A stretch of DNA of 64,000 nt from Desulfomicrobium macestii (GTDB lineage Bacteria; Desulfobacterota; Desulfovibrionia; Desulfovibrionales; Desulfomicrobiaceae): contig NZ_JADBGG010000022.1 in assembly GCF_014873765.1 (NCBI RefSeq), forward strand, positions 1 through 64,000, in the 5' to 3' direction. Below the pieces are notes generated by a model. The model was not told the origin of the DNA, made no database searches, and worked only from the letters and a program-made list of their open reading frames with translations. The position numbers and the translations under genes were made by a program. Below, piece by piece: positions 40,001 through 48,187 of the stretch. Each line of letters begins with the position of its first letter. Within the stretch, counting starts at the first letter, position 1.

Positions 40001-41323
40001 GCCGGTCCTGGCCTCCATGGGACGCGGTCCGGGGGCGGCCGATCCGGCGACCTCCACCGTGAAGGAGGCCGTGGCGGCGGAGCCGACCTTCATGTCGCGG
40101 ACCACGACATCCTTGCCGAATGCGGCTTCCAGGTTTTTTGGCAGGTGCGCGCCCTGCAGGGTGATCGCATACGTCTCGCCCGGTTCCCACTGGTTCGGGG
40201 AGATGGCCATGAGTTCGGGCCGCAATGTCTTGACGGCCGGGACGCTGATCGCTGCCGCCGGCTTGGCCTGCACCTCGGCCAGGGCCTGGGAACGGGCCCA
40301 TTTTGAGTCCGGGCCGGGGCGGATTTCCAGCCACTGCCGACCCGTCGGGGCCTGATCCGCGACGCGGACCGTCATGCGGGCCATGGCGGGGGACGCCACG
40401 GTCAGCTTTTTGATCTCGACGCCCTTGGCGAAACGCGTCTCCAGCCCCTGGACCAGGTTGGTTCCACGGACCGTGACCTCGTATTCCCCGCCCTGAGTCC
40501 ACGTGTTGGGGGTCATAGTCGTGACCATGGGCGCGGCCTGCGGCTTGACCTGGATCGGCCGCGCCGCCTTGCCCGGGGGTTCGGGTTGGGGGTTGATGGT
40601 GACCATGAACGGCAGTCGCGAAGTGTGCATGCCCGTCCTGTCGGAATAGGACACGGCCCGCTGGCCGGGCGCGGCGTCCTTGGCGGCCGTGGCCGTGACG
40701 CGCAGGGTGGCACCGCTCGGTTTGGGCAGATGGGCCGAAACTCCGGGCCCGAAGTTCATCTGGCGCACGGATTCCAGCCCCGTTCCGGAAATGGTCAGTT
40801 CCCTGCTTTCCCCCTGGGCGATGGAATTCGGCGTGATGGCCGTGATGGTCGTCGCGGCCGGGACCGCCGACACGGTCAGCCGGGCCGGGCTCGGCCTTGT
40901 CGTGCCTTTGTACTGGACGCTGATGGTGCGCACGCCCGGCGCGGCCGTGCCTTTCACGGAAACGGGGGCGAGCAATATCTTGTCGCCGACCTGCTGGATG
41001 GGGCCCACGGTCACGCCCGGACCCATGTTCAGGACCATGTCCTTGCTCAGGTTCCGGCCGGTCAGGTTCAGGGTCGCGCTTTGCCCCTGCTGCAGGGTGG
41101 CGGGGGCAACGGAAGTCAGTTCGGGAAAGGACGCCTGGGGTTGAATGACGGTCATGCCCGGGGCGGGAGCGGTTGGCGCGGTCTTTGGTGTGGTCGTGAT
41201 CTGTGGTTGTGTGGGCTTAAGCGTGGGAAAGGTTTTTTTCAGGGAGTCAGCTCCCAAGCCATGGACATCGAACAGGACGATCATTGCGATCGCAACAATC
41301 AAAGAACTGGTCCGAATTTTCAT
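37058..41323 (-). CDS. Giant secreted protein with IPT/TIG-like repeats
   Basis: 1421 residues ending at the amber codon. Signal peptide: residues 5-25 (TSSLIVAIAMIVLFDVHGLG). A Pro/Thr-rich linker is followed by five IPT/TIG-like repeats starting near residues 70, 161, 267, 372 and 478. Each opens with a TPNxWxxGxxYxVTVxGxNL-like strand and closes with APGPRxxxxR. The second half is an Ala/Gly/Ser-rich beta region with Q/P-rich linkers (SPTQPSGPIQAAGQGSQAS) and no known catalytic motif. IPT domains mediate extracellular binding and stacking. The ATG at 41323 has GAGG upstream. The next gene upstream is 241 bases away, so it may have its own promoter. Confidence 0.85.
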   Translation of the reverse strand: MKIRTSSLIVAIAMIVLFDVHGLGADSLKKTFPTLKPTQPQITTTPKTAPTAPAPGMTVIQPQASFPELTSVAPATLQQGQSATLNLTGRNLSKDMVLNMGPGVTVGPIQQVGDKILLAPVSVKGTAAPGVRTISVQYKGTTRPSPARLTVSAVPAATTITAITPNSIAQGESRELTISGTGLESVRQMNFGPGVSAHLPKPSGATLRVTATAAKDAAPGQRAVSYSDRTGMHTSRLPFMVTINPQPEPPGKAARPIQVKPQAAPMVTTMTPNTWTQGGEYEVTVRGTNLVQGLETRFAKGVEIKKLTVASPAMARMTVRVADQAPTGRQWLEIRPGPDSKWARSQALAEVQAKPAAAISVPAVKTLRPELMAISPNQWEPGETYAITLQGAHLPKNLEAAFGKDVVVRDMKVGSAATASFTVEVAGSAAPGPRPMEARTGKDASWERTRLQAVVIEKKPELAAKPELPRLVLQPSISMLTPNRWYPGKSYEVTVLGDLFAAGMNVGLGADVTVSNLQVANPTRATMTVTVGGKAAPGPRGLKFRLPGEDGWRQTGTSGLVKAVYTGVRPPMVIQPPLKDVEFAMGSIFLEKPEHGTYWIMENSQGDHGTPKVTDSTRFEWMEKDVASQWFELRILNGAGTVLMTRKIGGLPMPDRFYAPDADFITEIFDLARNPQPAAQASPETQEAKAEGSKTGSLQSGLSASGGSANFVTSGSSAISEVAAPQGPGGIAQQLADGFARNALFWEVAGYKKVTTQSAPAADEGETAGSSQAGGLQSTGGFQFPGAAMQQVVTTTTDVQIAISERWPIKLPAFSPTGLACSMANTQLTPDAVDSAGDIFYVGDKIQISGLINIEECPWALVYDTHWGQYAGGAGYTGTTPVNSWTISNMFVDWGDGSYDIVTAIPGNAVEKTGQSVSGEQLRPIANLNVKLQHTYRYSNEFQIRLFVLPAEDVGTIHSIVSMSKAPEPLPSQAHLAPHMPGQTLLADSGAVLSDAVNPAALSASGGAAASNLSISAADRGALGQFKIPGGRAFLLYCEPTIIDIKADPAAIGPLHLENLAIIVFSGQKTAESSAAQKPGGAIQSPTQPSGPIQAAGQGSQASAKPMQTGQTKLGSDIAVQGGLPVTGQMTETPIAGQIAGALLDAAKASTCDAAFFATAELTYYGSGKIRLVWKVDGTVIHEQSGIKIGPSPERAGLKEDNTYAQDILRDTVVFTSPSLPLDKPAYHKVTVEAVLEEGEKKYAVRAKEGPGGMPVPEFYSTQADQVVSEPKAYLVSAPKPGEPCIFRFPVAGGKEFLITGLQGRATEVNGRWSGTGTLLFDLPDGTSGQGVRYVDIGFKEFEVEDDGLVTSGTIDAGNLGQTYGELPGVSATLKSLKGNAKDDLKAVFDIKVKDNTIRVVETGGTLPPDWQGVEAPLIPE

Positions 41324-41564
41324 TGCTTGCCTCGTATACTCTGTTGGTGACCATCCTGCTGCGACTGTTCTGAATCACGAGCCTATCTGGTAGGGGCCGG
41401 TTGTCGGCCAGTCGATGACGGCACTATTCACAGTCATCTCCATAAAATAAGCAGCATTATCGTCTAAGGTTTCGTCACGGAACGTTGCGAGTAGACTATT
41501 TCTACAGTGATTTGAATGAAGTTATGTGATAAATCATAATAAATTGTACTATATATAGTTTATT
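41324..41564. other. AT-rich gap inside the surface cluster
   Basis: 241 bases with no gene that I can support. The stretch from about 41450 to 41560 is markedly AT-rich and unlike the GC-rich neighbours; it continues the AT-rich end of the next gene. It probably holds the promoter of the giant gene. Confidence 0.5.
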
Positions 41565-42512
41565 TTATTCTGGAGCGCTCGTAATTGGATTTTCTTTATT
41601 AGCTTGTTCCATATTTGGATCGACATATATTATCAATTGATCGTCTGATACGTTGTTCCAATTTCTTTTTGAGCTCATGCTTATTCTTCTTCCTAATCCA
41701 AATTTATATGCATGAACGTGAGATTCATATATTAAAATATGCTCTGATATTATTTTTTCTAAATTTTTTCTTGCCTCCTTTTCATTTTCAAGCTCCCTCT
41801 TAAGAATATTTATCTGGGTTTGCATTATGTCGATTTGATCCATGTTTATTCCTGAAGAGTCATCTTTTTCCATTTTGACATCCTTCGAAATGGAAACGTC
41901 GTTCTGCATAAGATGCTGTGCTGCGACAGGGCGTGTTGGCGGGTTTTGATTGTTCTGCAGTGGTAGTCCGCTTTCGGTTCTGTCCGCATTGGATTTTGCA
42001 AAGCTGAACGCTCCGGAATATCCCTGACTTTTTTTGTCTCTTGTTTCGATCCGCACGACCCAGGACTTGCCAGGCACAACGAACTGAGCAGAAGGGAGCC
42101 ATGACATAAAACTGCCGGTATTTGCGGCCCCGGTTTTGATGGCCGCCTGGACCGTGCCGCCGGGTCTGTCCATCAGGAGTATGTTCACCGTGGCGGTGGT
42201 GGCGATGGCGCTTCTGTCCCAGACGATGGCCAGGGGCTTGTCGGCCGGGTGCCGAGTGCCCTGGGCCGGGTTTTTGACGGCGATGGTGGCTTTCTGTCCC
42301 AGGGGGGCGGTGAAGCCCTGCTTCGTCGGGACGGGCGCTGTCACGCCGGGAGCGGTTTTGACGCTCGGAGCCTGCGGTGTCGGCGTGCCGGTGATCTGGT
42401 TTGGCGCCGGCGCGGTCTTCATGATCCCGGTCTTGAGTTGATCGGCCTGGGACAACGGGGCCGAACAGGTCATGCAGATCATGATGGCGGTGAACAGTAC
42501 GAGCCTACGCAT
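41565..42512 (-). CDS. Secreted coiled-coil protein with a composition break
   Basis: 315 residues from the ATG at 42512 (AAGGAG nine bases upstream). Signal peptide: residues 1-24 (LVLFTAIMICMTCSAPLSQA). The N-terminal half has a Kre9/Ser-Thr-rich type beta domain (KPLAIVWDRSAIATTATVNI, WVVRIETRDKKSQGYSGAFSF), as in many surface proteins. The last ~100 residues are a charged coiled-coil (QIDIMQTQINILKRELENEK) plus a polar tail. DNA from 41565 to about 41880 is AT-rich while the first half is GC-rich, so the gene looks like a fusion of two origins. Function unknown. Confidence 0.78.
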   Translation of the reverse strand: MRRLVLFTAIMICMTCSAPLSQADQLKTGIMKTAPAPNQITGTPTPQAPSVKTAPGVTAPVPTKQGFTAPLGQKATIAVKNPAQGTRHPADKPLAIVWDRSAIATTATVNILLMDRPGGTVQAAIKTGAANTGSFMSWLPSAQFVVPGKSWVVRIETRDKKSQGYSGAFSFAKSNADRTESGLPLQNNQNPPTRPVAAQHLMQNDVSISKDVKMEKDDSSGINMDQIDIMQTQINILKRELENEKEARKNLEKIISEHILIYESHVHAYKFGLGRRISMSSKRNWNNVSDDQLIIYVDPNMEQANKENPITSAPE

Positions 42513-42679
42513 GTGGGCACTCCTTGTGATATTGGGAGATCGTTTCATTGTTTACCCGGGCATTCCCATTCCTGACGGCCGCTTCGCGGCCCCATGACTC
42601 GCGCATGTTGTCCTTCACCCGTTTTCCGGGGCCGCTCCATCTTCCCGCTCTCAACCCCCGTCCCAAGGCGCAACGCGAG
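42513..42679. other. Gap between two surface-cluster genes
   Basis: 167 bases with no gene or clear hairpin visible. It could hold a promoter for the coiled-coil gene. Confidence 0.4.
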
Positions 42680-44293
42680 TCACTGCGCCGGCTGGGGAGT
42701 TCGTATCGGCAGCTGCGGCTTGGGTGCGGATCCGGACGGAGGCGTGGGCTGCTTCAGTATCTGCGTCGGTCGTACACACACCAGCTCCGCCGGTTTTGTC
42801 GGCTGCGACGAACTCCAGTTCCTGATTTCATAGGTATGCGTTGATTTACGCTGTTTGAGCTCATTCGCAATTTTCACGGCGACGTCGTATCCGACTTTTG
42901 CGACATTGACGTCGCATTCCTGCTGATTCTGCACATATCCCATGGATCTGTAGCAGACGTCGAAATTGACGAGAGACGGGCACGTGATCTTGTTGTTCTG
43001 CACAGGACAGTACTTGTCTTGGACGTTTTTCCGTATTCGGCTCGCGAAATTCTCGGCATGTTCGACGATGTAGTCCTCGTTGCACCATGCCCTGTGCGAT
43101 TTCGCTTTCAGCGTTGCCGCATCATCGGGGTACTTCGACACCCAGCGCTCGACGTGGGCCAGTCCGGACTGTGCGAGGTGTTGGCTGCATTCCGAGCCGA
43201 CGTTGTGTTTGATGTCGACAATCGTTGGGGAATTTGAGCCAAGGGTTTTTTCTATTTCACTGAAAAATCCCGGCAACTGTTTATCGATGAGCGTGTCGAT
43301 GCTGACCTTTTGTTGGAAAGCCTTTCTTTGCTCGTCCATGGCTGGGAGGGTTTTTTCCGCCACTTCCAGCCTCCATTGTACTTCGACAGCTTTTATATAG
43401 TAATCCAAAGCCTTATTCACGTGTTCACTCTCGAACGACAGATTGCAAAAGAGGTCTGTCATATCTGTTTTTTGCGAACATCGGGATATCATTTGCGGGT
43501 CATGCCACTTTGGAGGAGCGCTGTTCGCATCAGCTTTCAGGGACTCGACCAGCTGCCCCATCTTGCCCTGATCGTCGTGCGTGATGGCCTGCAGCCCTTC
43601 GGGAAGAACCATCGGTTTGAACACCCAATTATAGGCAAACAGTTCCCGCGGCGTCCCATCACCGCAGTCGATGATGTTCAGTTCGCAGGCGACCATTTCC
43701 GCGGCGTCATAGAATCCTTCGCCGATATCCTTGAAAAATTCCGCCACAGCCGCGAAGGAACCGAGCACTGCCTTGCCGATTTCGATCAGTTCTTCGATCA
43801 GGGCGCAGACATCCAGCCCGGCGGCCATGACGCTTGCGATGATACAGATGGCGGTTCGGCCGAGCTTTTTCACGATCTCCCAGAAATCCACCTGTACAAA
43901 GGCCAGGTAAAGTTCCAGGAGTTCCTCGACCTGGGGCGGAAGGCTGATGTTCGGGGGCGTCGCGAGCTGGTCGAGGCCGGATTTTTCGTATTCCTCGGAA
44001 GCCGTCGAGGTGATTTCCTGTGCGAGCGGGGAGTCGCTGATCTGAATGCAGTCGATGACGCCGTCTGGGCCGTCGGCTTCGACCAGGCATTGGATCAGCT
44101 CCCTGGAGGCCTGAACTTCCGTGGCGCTCATGGGCAGAAAGGGAATCGGGCCGAATTCGTTTTCAACATCGACCAGGAGGCCAAGAAAGTCGTCCAGCAC
44201 GTCGGCCCGGACGACGGTCGGTGAGAAAAATGTCATGGCTGCGGCAAGAAGCGACGCGAGGAGCAGCCGGAGGAAGAGTTTTGTAACGCTCAT
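42680..44293 (-). CDS. Large secreted protein of unknown function
   Basis: 537 residues, ATG at 44293 with GGGAGGGG upstream. Signal peptide: residues 1-30 (LLLASLLAAAMTFFSPTVVRA). The middle has an amphipathic to hydrophobic helical region (about residues 125-205: LAFVQVDFWEIVKKLGRTA, ICIIASVMAAGLDVCALIEE). The C-terminal half holds many Cys (about ten) and short charged helices (ANELKQRKSTHTYEIRNW), then a Pro-rich tail. Overall base composition is lower in GC than the neighbouring repeat genes. No family recognised. It is 15 bases upstream of... i.e. directly after the 221-residue gene, so they are co-transcribed. Confidence 0.78.
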   Translation of the reverse strand: MSVTKLFLRLLLASLLAAAMTFFSPTVVRADVLDDFLGLLVDVENEFGPIPFLPMSATEVQASRELIQCLVEADGPDGVIDCIQISDSPLAQEITSTASEEYEKSGLDQLATPPNISLPPQVEELLELYLAFVQVDFWEIVKKLGRTAICIIASVMAAGLDVCALIEELIEIGKAVLGSFAAVAEFFKDIGEGFYDAAEMVACELNIIDCGDGTPRELFAYNWVFKPMVLPEGLQAITHDDQGKMGQLVESLKADANSAPPKWHDPQMISRCSQKTDMTDLFCNLSFESEHVNKALDYYIKAVEVQWRLEVAEKTLPAMDEQRKAFQQKVSIDTLIDKQLPGFFSEIEKTLGSNSPTIVDIKHNVGSECSQHLAQSGLAHVERWVSKYPDDAATLKAKSHRAWCNEDYIVEHAENFASRIRKNVQDKYCPVQNNKITCPSLVNFDVCYRSMGYVQNQQECDVNVAKVGYDVAVKIANELKQRKSTHTYEIRNWSSSQPTKPAELVCVRPTQILKQPTPPSGSAPKPQLPIRTPQPAQ

Positions 44294-44308
44294 GATGCAT
44301 CCCCTCCC

Positions 44309-44974
44309 TTACGGCTTGGGCCGGGTTGAGTTCGGGGACGTTTTTCTTCTCTCGGCCAGGGCTTTCTTCAGTTCGCCTACAGTGATCCGCGTCCCCTGGG
44401 GGGACTCGAGCACGGTGCTGTCGGGGCGCTGCGGAATTTGGTCGACCCTGCGGCCCAGCCCCTTCTCCACGTCCTCCCGGACCTTCTTGACCAGTCCCGC
44501 GGTGTAGGTGCGGCCCGAAGGCAGCTGCACGGTTTTCTGGTCCGGCAGCGTGAAGGCCGAAGCCAGGTCGGAGGGGTTCTTCAGGGGCCTGCCAGTGGCG
44601 GCGGGCTTGGCCCGCAACTCCGGAGGCCGCCGGCTGCCCGGCTGCGCGGTCTTGAACTTCTGGGCGATGGCGGCCAGGCGGCGCGCGTCGCCCATTTTGA
44701 GGTATCGCCCCGGCGCGAGCTCGATGATGTCCCTGTCGGCAAGTGCCGCCAGCGAGCCAGGGGACATTCCCTTCGAGTATTTGATTTTCTTGGGCAGGGC
44801 TGCATTTCCCTGGGGCTGTGCATTCTGCGCTGCCGAGGTTTCCGGCGTGCCCGCGCCCTGCACGGCTTGAACGCTCGGATTTTTCGTGAAGAGGGAATCG
44901 GCGCTCAAGTTCCGGGCCATGAGCAGCCCGGTCGAAACGGCCGCCATCAGGAAGAAAGCAGTCCATGGTTTCAT
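44309..44974 (-). CDS. Small secreted basic protein of unknown function
   Basis: 221 residues, ATG at 44974 with GAGGG upstream. Signal peptide: residues 1-26 (MKPWTAFFLMAAVSTGLLMA). The mature protein is Lys/Arg/Pro-rich. Two repeat-like segments share a pattern: LADRDIIELAPGRYLKMGDA and LPDQKTVQLPSGRTYTAGLV, with a third in RPDSTVLESPQGTRITVGEL. Each ends before a basic helix, suggesting a threefold repeat of a small beta-hairpin plus helix unit. No family recognised. It lies 55 bases after the 411-residue gene in the same direction. Confidence 0.72.
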   Translation of the reverse strand: MKPWTAFFLMAAVSTGLLMARNLSADSLFTKNPSVQAVQGAGTPETSAAQNAQPQGNAALPKKIKYSKGMSPGSLAALADRDIIELAPGRYLKMGDARRLAAIAQKFKTAQPGSRRPPELRAKPAATGRPLKNPSDLASAFTLPDQKTVQLPSGRTYTAGLVKKVREDVEKGLGRRVDQIPQRPDSTVLESPQGTRITVGELKKALAERRKTSPNSTRPKP

Positions 44975-45029
44975 GGCAACCCTCGCATGGTTTGGTACCG
45001 GTCAGGGACCGGTTCCATGGCAAAAGGCG

Positions 45030-46265
45030 TTATTTTCCGGAAACCCCCTGGTCGCGCAGGGGGACCACCAGCTCCAGTTCCGAGGCCGCGCCGGAGAAGA
45101 CGACGATGCGGTAGTCGCTGGAAGCCACCGGCCGGCCGTCCACCAGGGCCTGGACCTGCCACGCGTGGGGCGAGTTGGTGACCAGCCTGGCCAGGTCGAA
45201 GACCGAGAGCATGTAGTAGTTGCGCCCGGTCCGCGCCGCGAGCACGGGAGAGGACGTGTCGAAGCCCGTCAGCGGGCGGGTCATGGCCTCGGGTTCGAGG
45301 GTGTAGAGGCGGAAGAGGTAGGTCGCCCCCTCATGCGCCGGGGACCAGGAGAAGACCGGCGGCGATTCGGACGACAGGGCCACATGCTCCCTGTCCAGGG
45401 GCGCCTGCAGGGCGACGGTCGGGAGATTGGGGATCCTCTCCTCCGCCGTGACGAAGTACTGCAGGCTCGGCAGGTCGAAGGCCGGGACGGGTTCGATGAT
45501 TTCAAAGCGTACCGTGTGCAGGCCCGTGGCGTAGGTCGGGAAGGCCGGCACCGCGGGGCTGGCGATGATGGCCTCGCGCATGCCGGGCAGGAGCTGCTTG
45601 GTCACGAAACCCAGGATCTGCCCGTCCGCGACCCAACGGCCGCGCAGGAGGCCCTGGCCGTTGTAGGTGACAATGGCCGCGGCCCGCAGGCCCTTGGTGT
45701 TGCGCGGTACGGTGATGCGTTCACCGGAATCGGGGCGCGGGGCGTCTCCCGGCGCGGGCTGGTTGAATTCGAGCTGCAGGCCGATGAGCGCGAATTGCCC
45801 GGCCGGGGCGGGCACGATCTGCAGGGTTGTTTCCAGGGTCCCCTCGGGGATGTCCAGCGCGCTGGGGTCGAAGGTGCGGGTGAAAATGATCTGTCCTGCG
45901 CCGGCCTTCATGGCTGCGGCGATGACCCGGGCCGGGACTACGAGGAGTTCCGTGCCTGTGCCCCTGGAATTGAGCACGTTGATGCTGACCGTGCGCTGCA
46001 AGGTTCCGAGGGAGTCGCCGCTGGGGGTGGAAAACTGCCCCTGGGTGGAGGTGGCGACGTAGGAGGCGTTCGGTATGGTATCCAGGACCGTGTACATCAG
46101 TTGCACCGGGCTCTGCGTGCCGGGCGAGACGTTGGCGATGCGCGGTGTGGCGGTGATGTTGGGGTCGGCCGGGGCCGGGACCGGTGCCATGAGGAGCAGG
46201 GCGATGCAGGCCAGACAGATGAGCGGCAGGGGCTGCCGCGGTGGATGCCGGAGGGTGGTGATCAT
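45030..46265 (-). CDS. Secreted beta-domain protein of unknown function
   Basis: 411 residues from the ATG at 46265 (GAGGAG seven bases upstream; the frame extends further but without a signal). Signal peptide: residues 1-33 (LPLICLACIALLLMAPVPA). The beta-rich middle is followed by an FN3-like C-terminal domain (PPVFSWSPAHEGATYLFRLY, HAWQVQALVDGRPVASSDY), where a conserved FxWSP-type strand is visible. The N-terminal part is rich in T/S/P, with NITATPRIANVSPGTQSPVQ. It precedes the 221-residue gene by 55 bases and follows the beta-barrel gene by 14 bases. Role unknown. Confidence 0.75.
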   Translation of the reverse strand: MITTLRHPPRQPLPLICLACIALLLMAPVPAPADPNITATPRIANVSPGTQSPVQLMYTVLDTIPNASYVATSTQGQFSTPSGDSLGTLQRTVSINVLNSRGTGTELLVVPARVIAAAMKAGAGQIIFTRTFDPSALDIPEGTLETTLQIVPAPAGQFALIGLQLEFNQPAPGDAPRPDSGERITVPRNTKGLRAAAIVTYNGQGLLRGRWVADGQILGFVTKQLLPGMREAIIASPAVPAFPTYATGLHTVRFEIIEPVPAFDLPSLQYFVTAEERIPNLPTVALQAPLDREHVALSSESPPVFSWSPAHEGATYLFRLYTLEPEAMTRPLTGFDTSSPVLAARTGRNYYMLSVFDLARLVTNSPHAWQVQALVDGRPVASSDYRIVVFSGAASELELVVPLRDQGVSGK

Positions 46266-46279
46266 ACGGTGCTCCTCAC

Positions 46280-48187
46280 TCATGGCCATGTGACCGGAAT
46301 GCTGAAGTTCAGGGAAAGAAAGGCCACGTATTCCTCATTGTCGTCGTTGCTGATGTGGTCCCGGGTTTTGGAGTACTGCCCGCGCAGCCCCAGGGTCCTG
46401 GTCACGCTTTCCAGGAAGGTTCCGCCCAGAATCCAGTTGTATTGGGCCTGTCCGGTGAAGGCGGTCGTGTGCATGGAGTCGTCATCGGCCCGGGAGTCGA
46501 GGCCCGACACGGTCAGGTTCAGGTTCTGGGAGTCCGTGATCAGCCATGTGGCGGTCAGGGTCCCCAGCCAGTCCTCAACGACCAGGCTGCCAGGGTCGCT
46601 CTCGGTCCGGGCGTAGGTCAGGGCCGGGTTGAGGGACAGGACGGGCAGGGGTTGCCAGCCAAGCGACAGCAGCATCTGATGGGAGAAACTGTCCATGTCG
46701 GCCCCGGATTTGTCGTCGAAGGAGGTGAAGACATAGCTGGGCACGATGCTCCAGGTCTCCCTGGCCAGGGAAAGGCCGAAGGAGAGGATGCGGGACTGGT
46801 TGTCGATGGCGTCGAAATTGTCGGGTTCGTGACCGCTCTTTTGCCAGCTCAGGTTGGCGTTGGCGAAGAGGAAGGGCCAGTCCGCCTTGTTCAGCGTGTA
46901 GCCCAGGTCGAGGGCCGTGCTGCGCACCGTCGGGATGTTGTCCAGTTTTTCGGCGTTGTCGTAGCTGTGCGCGCCGTTGAAGGACAGGCTCGATTCCTCG
47001 AAGGATTTCGAGGCATGAAGCATGTACTCCTTGCGATTGTTGATGGCCCCTGGATTGATGACGCTCTGGAAGTGTCTGTCCCGGGAGGAGTAGCCGCCGC
47101 CGTAGTCCAGGGTGTCATAGCGGCCGGAAAGCCTGCTCCGCCAGGCCTCGCCCCGCTTCGATCCGTAGGGGCCACGCGTGTCCTGGTCGTAGTTGCTCCG
47201 GGCGTATTCGACTTCGCCCAGCAGAAGCTCGTCCACGATGGTGCCGGACAACCCCAGACTGTAGATCTGGCCCTTGGTCTCGGGGATGAGATCACTGCCC
47301 GAGACGTTGTCGGCCGAGCCGCTTTGCCCGGTGACCGCCGTGGCCTTGAGCAGGACGTTTTTCTGCGGGTACAGCCCTTGGGTCAGGGTGACTCCGGTGA
47401 AGCGCTGGTTCGATTCGTCCACCGGGAGCAGATGGTCGAAGTCGGCCACGGTGTTGCTGCGCAGGATGAAGCCCTGCACGGCCGTTTCTCCCGCGTTGAG
47501 CTCCAAGAGTCCGCCGCGCCGGGCCAGCTGGCCGCCGGCGAGTTCCGTGGTTTCGACGCTGACGTCGCCCAGGGAGAGGCTCTGCCCGTCGTATTCCAGT
47601 TTGAGCAGGTAGGCGTTGAGGCTGAACTTGTCCTGGCCGCCATAGTTGTCGCTGTCGTCCACGAACCAGCCGTTGGCGTCCAGCGTTGCCCGGAATTTTC
47701 CTCTTTCCAGCACGGTGGACAGGGTGCCCGCGGTCTGGGCCTGCCAATCCGGCCCGGTGTTGCCGGGGTACTCGGTCAGCTTTGCGTTCAGCTCCGTGTC
47801 GAGCTGGAACGAGGCGCTGGCCCGATCCCAGGTCTCCGATTGCGGGACAAAGAAGCTCCAGTGCTCCTGGGGCAGAGGCTGGCCGTCCTGGCCCAGGACC
47901 TCCACGATGACGCTGTGCGCGCCGAAGTCAAGGTCGGCTTCCGGAGTGTAGCTGACCGTTGTCTCGGTGATGACGGCCAGAGCGGTGATGTCCACGTCGT
48001 CGAGGGCCATGCGCACGGTCTCCGGACCGGGGTTCAGGGTCCCCGGCGGCAGGGGTGCGGTGATGGTCGGCCTGCGGTCCTCGACGCGCGCGCCGTTCAT
48101 GTCCGGAAACACGAGAGCCTCGGCGGCCGTGGCCGTCACAAAAAGGCACGTCAGGCAGTACAGTGTCACTGGGAAAAAAACGCGCAT
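46280..48187 (-). CDS. Outer membrane beta-barrel-like protein with Ig-like N-terminus
   Basis: 635 residues from the ATG at 48187 with AGGAGG nine bases upstream; a GTG nine bases earlier abuts the ribosome site. Signal peptide: residues 1-20 (FFPVTLYCLTCLFVTATAAE). A small Ig-like beta domain (DRRPTITAPLPPGTLNPGPE) is followed from about residue 110 by many alternating-pattern strands separated by Asp/Asn-rich turns (LDYGGGYSSRDRHFQSV, YTLNKADWPFLFANANLSW), consistent with a large barrel. The final strand ends FLSLNFSIPVTWP. It is the first gene of the leftward cluster and might export or anchor the secreted partners. The barrel call is by pattern only. Confidence 0.75.
   Translation of the reverse strand: MRVFFPVTLYCLTCLFVTATAAEALVFPDMNGARVEDRRPTITAPLPPGTLNPGPETVRMALDDVDITALAVITETTVSYTPEADLDFGAHSVIVEVLGQDGQPLPQEHWSFFVPQSETWDRASASFQLDTELNAKLTEYPGNTGPDWQAQTAGTLSTVLERGKFRATLDANGWFVDDSDNYGGQDKFSLNAYLLKLEYDGQSLSLGDVSVETTELAGGQLARRGGLLELNAGETAVQGFILRSNTVADFDHLLPVDESNQRFTGVTLTQGLYPQKNVLLKATAVTGQSGSADNVSGSDLIPETKGQIYSLGLSGTIVDELLLGEVEYARSNYDQDTRGPYGSKRGEAWRSRLSGRYDTLDYGGGYSSRDRHFQSVINPGAINNRKEYMLHASKSFEESSLSFNGAHSYDNAEKLDNIPTVRSTALDLGYTLNKADWPFLFANANLSWQKSGHEPDNFDAIDNQSRILSFGLSLARETWSIVPSYVFTSFDDKSGADMDSFSHQMLLSLGWQPLPVLSLNPALTYARTESDPGSLVVEDWLGTLTATWLITDSQNLNLTVSGLDSRADDDSMHTTAFTGQAQYNWILGGTFLESVTRTLGLRGQYSKTRDHISNDDNEEYVAFLSLNFSIPVTWP

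Noticed and set aside
31911-48187. Surface cluster as a prophage or contractile injection system
   Set aside because: No sheath, baseplate, portal, terminase or integrase sequences; signal peptides on nearly all proteins argue for envelope export instead.
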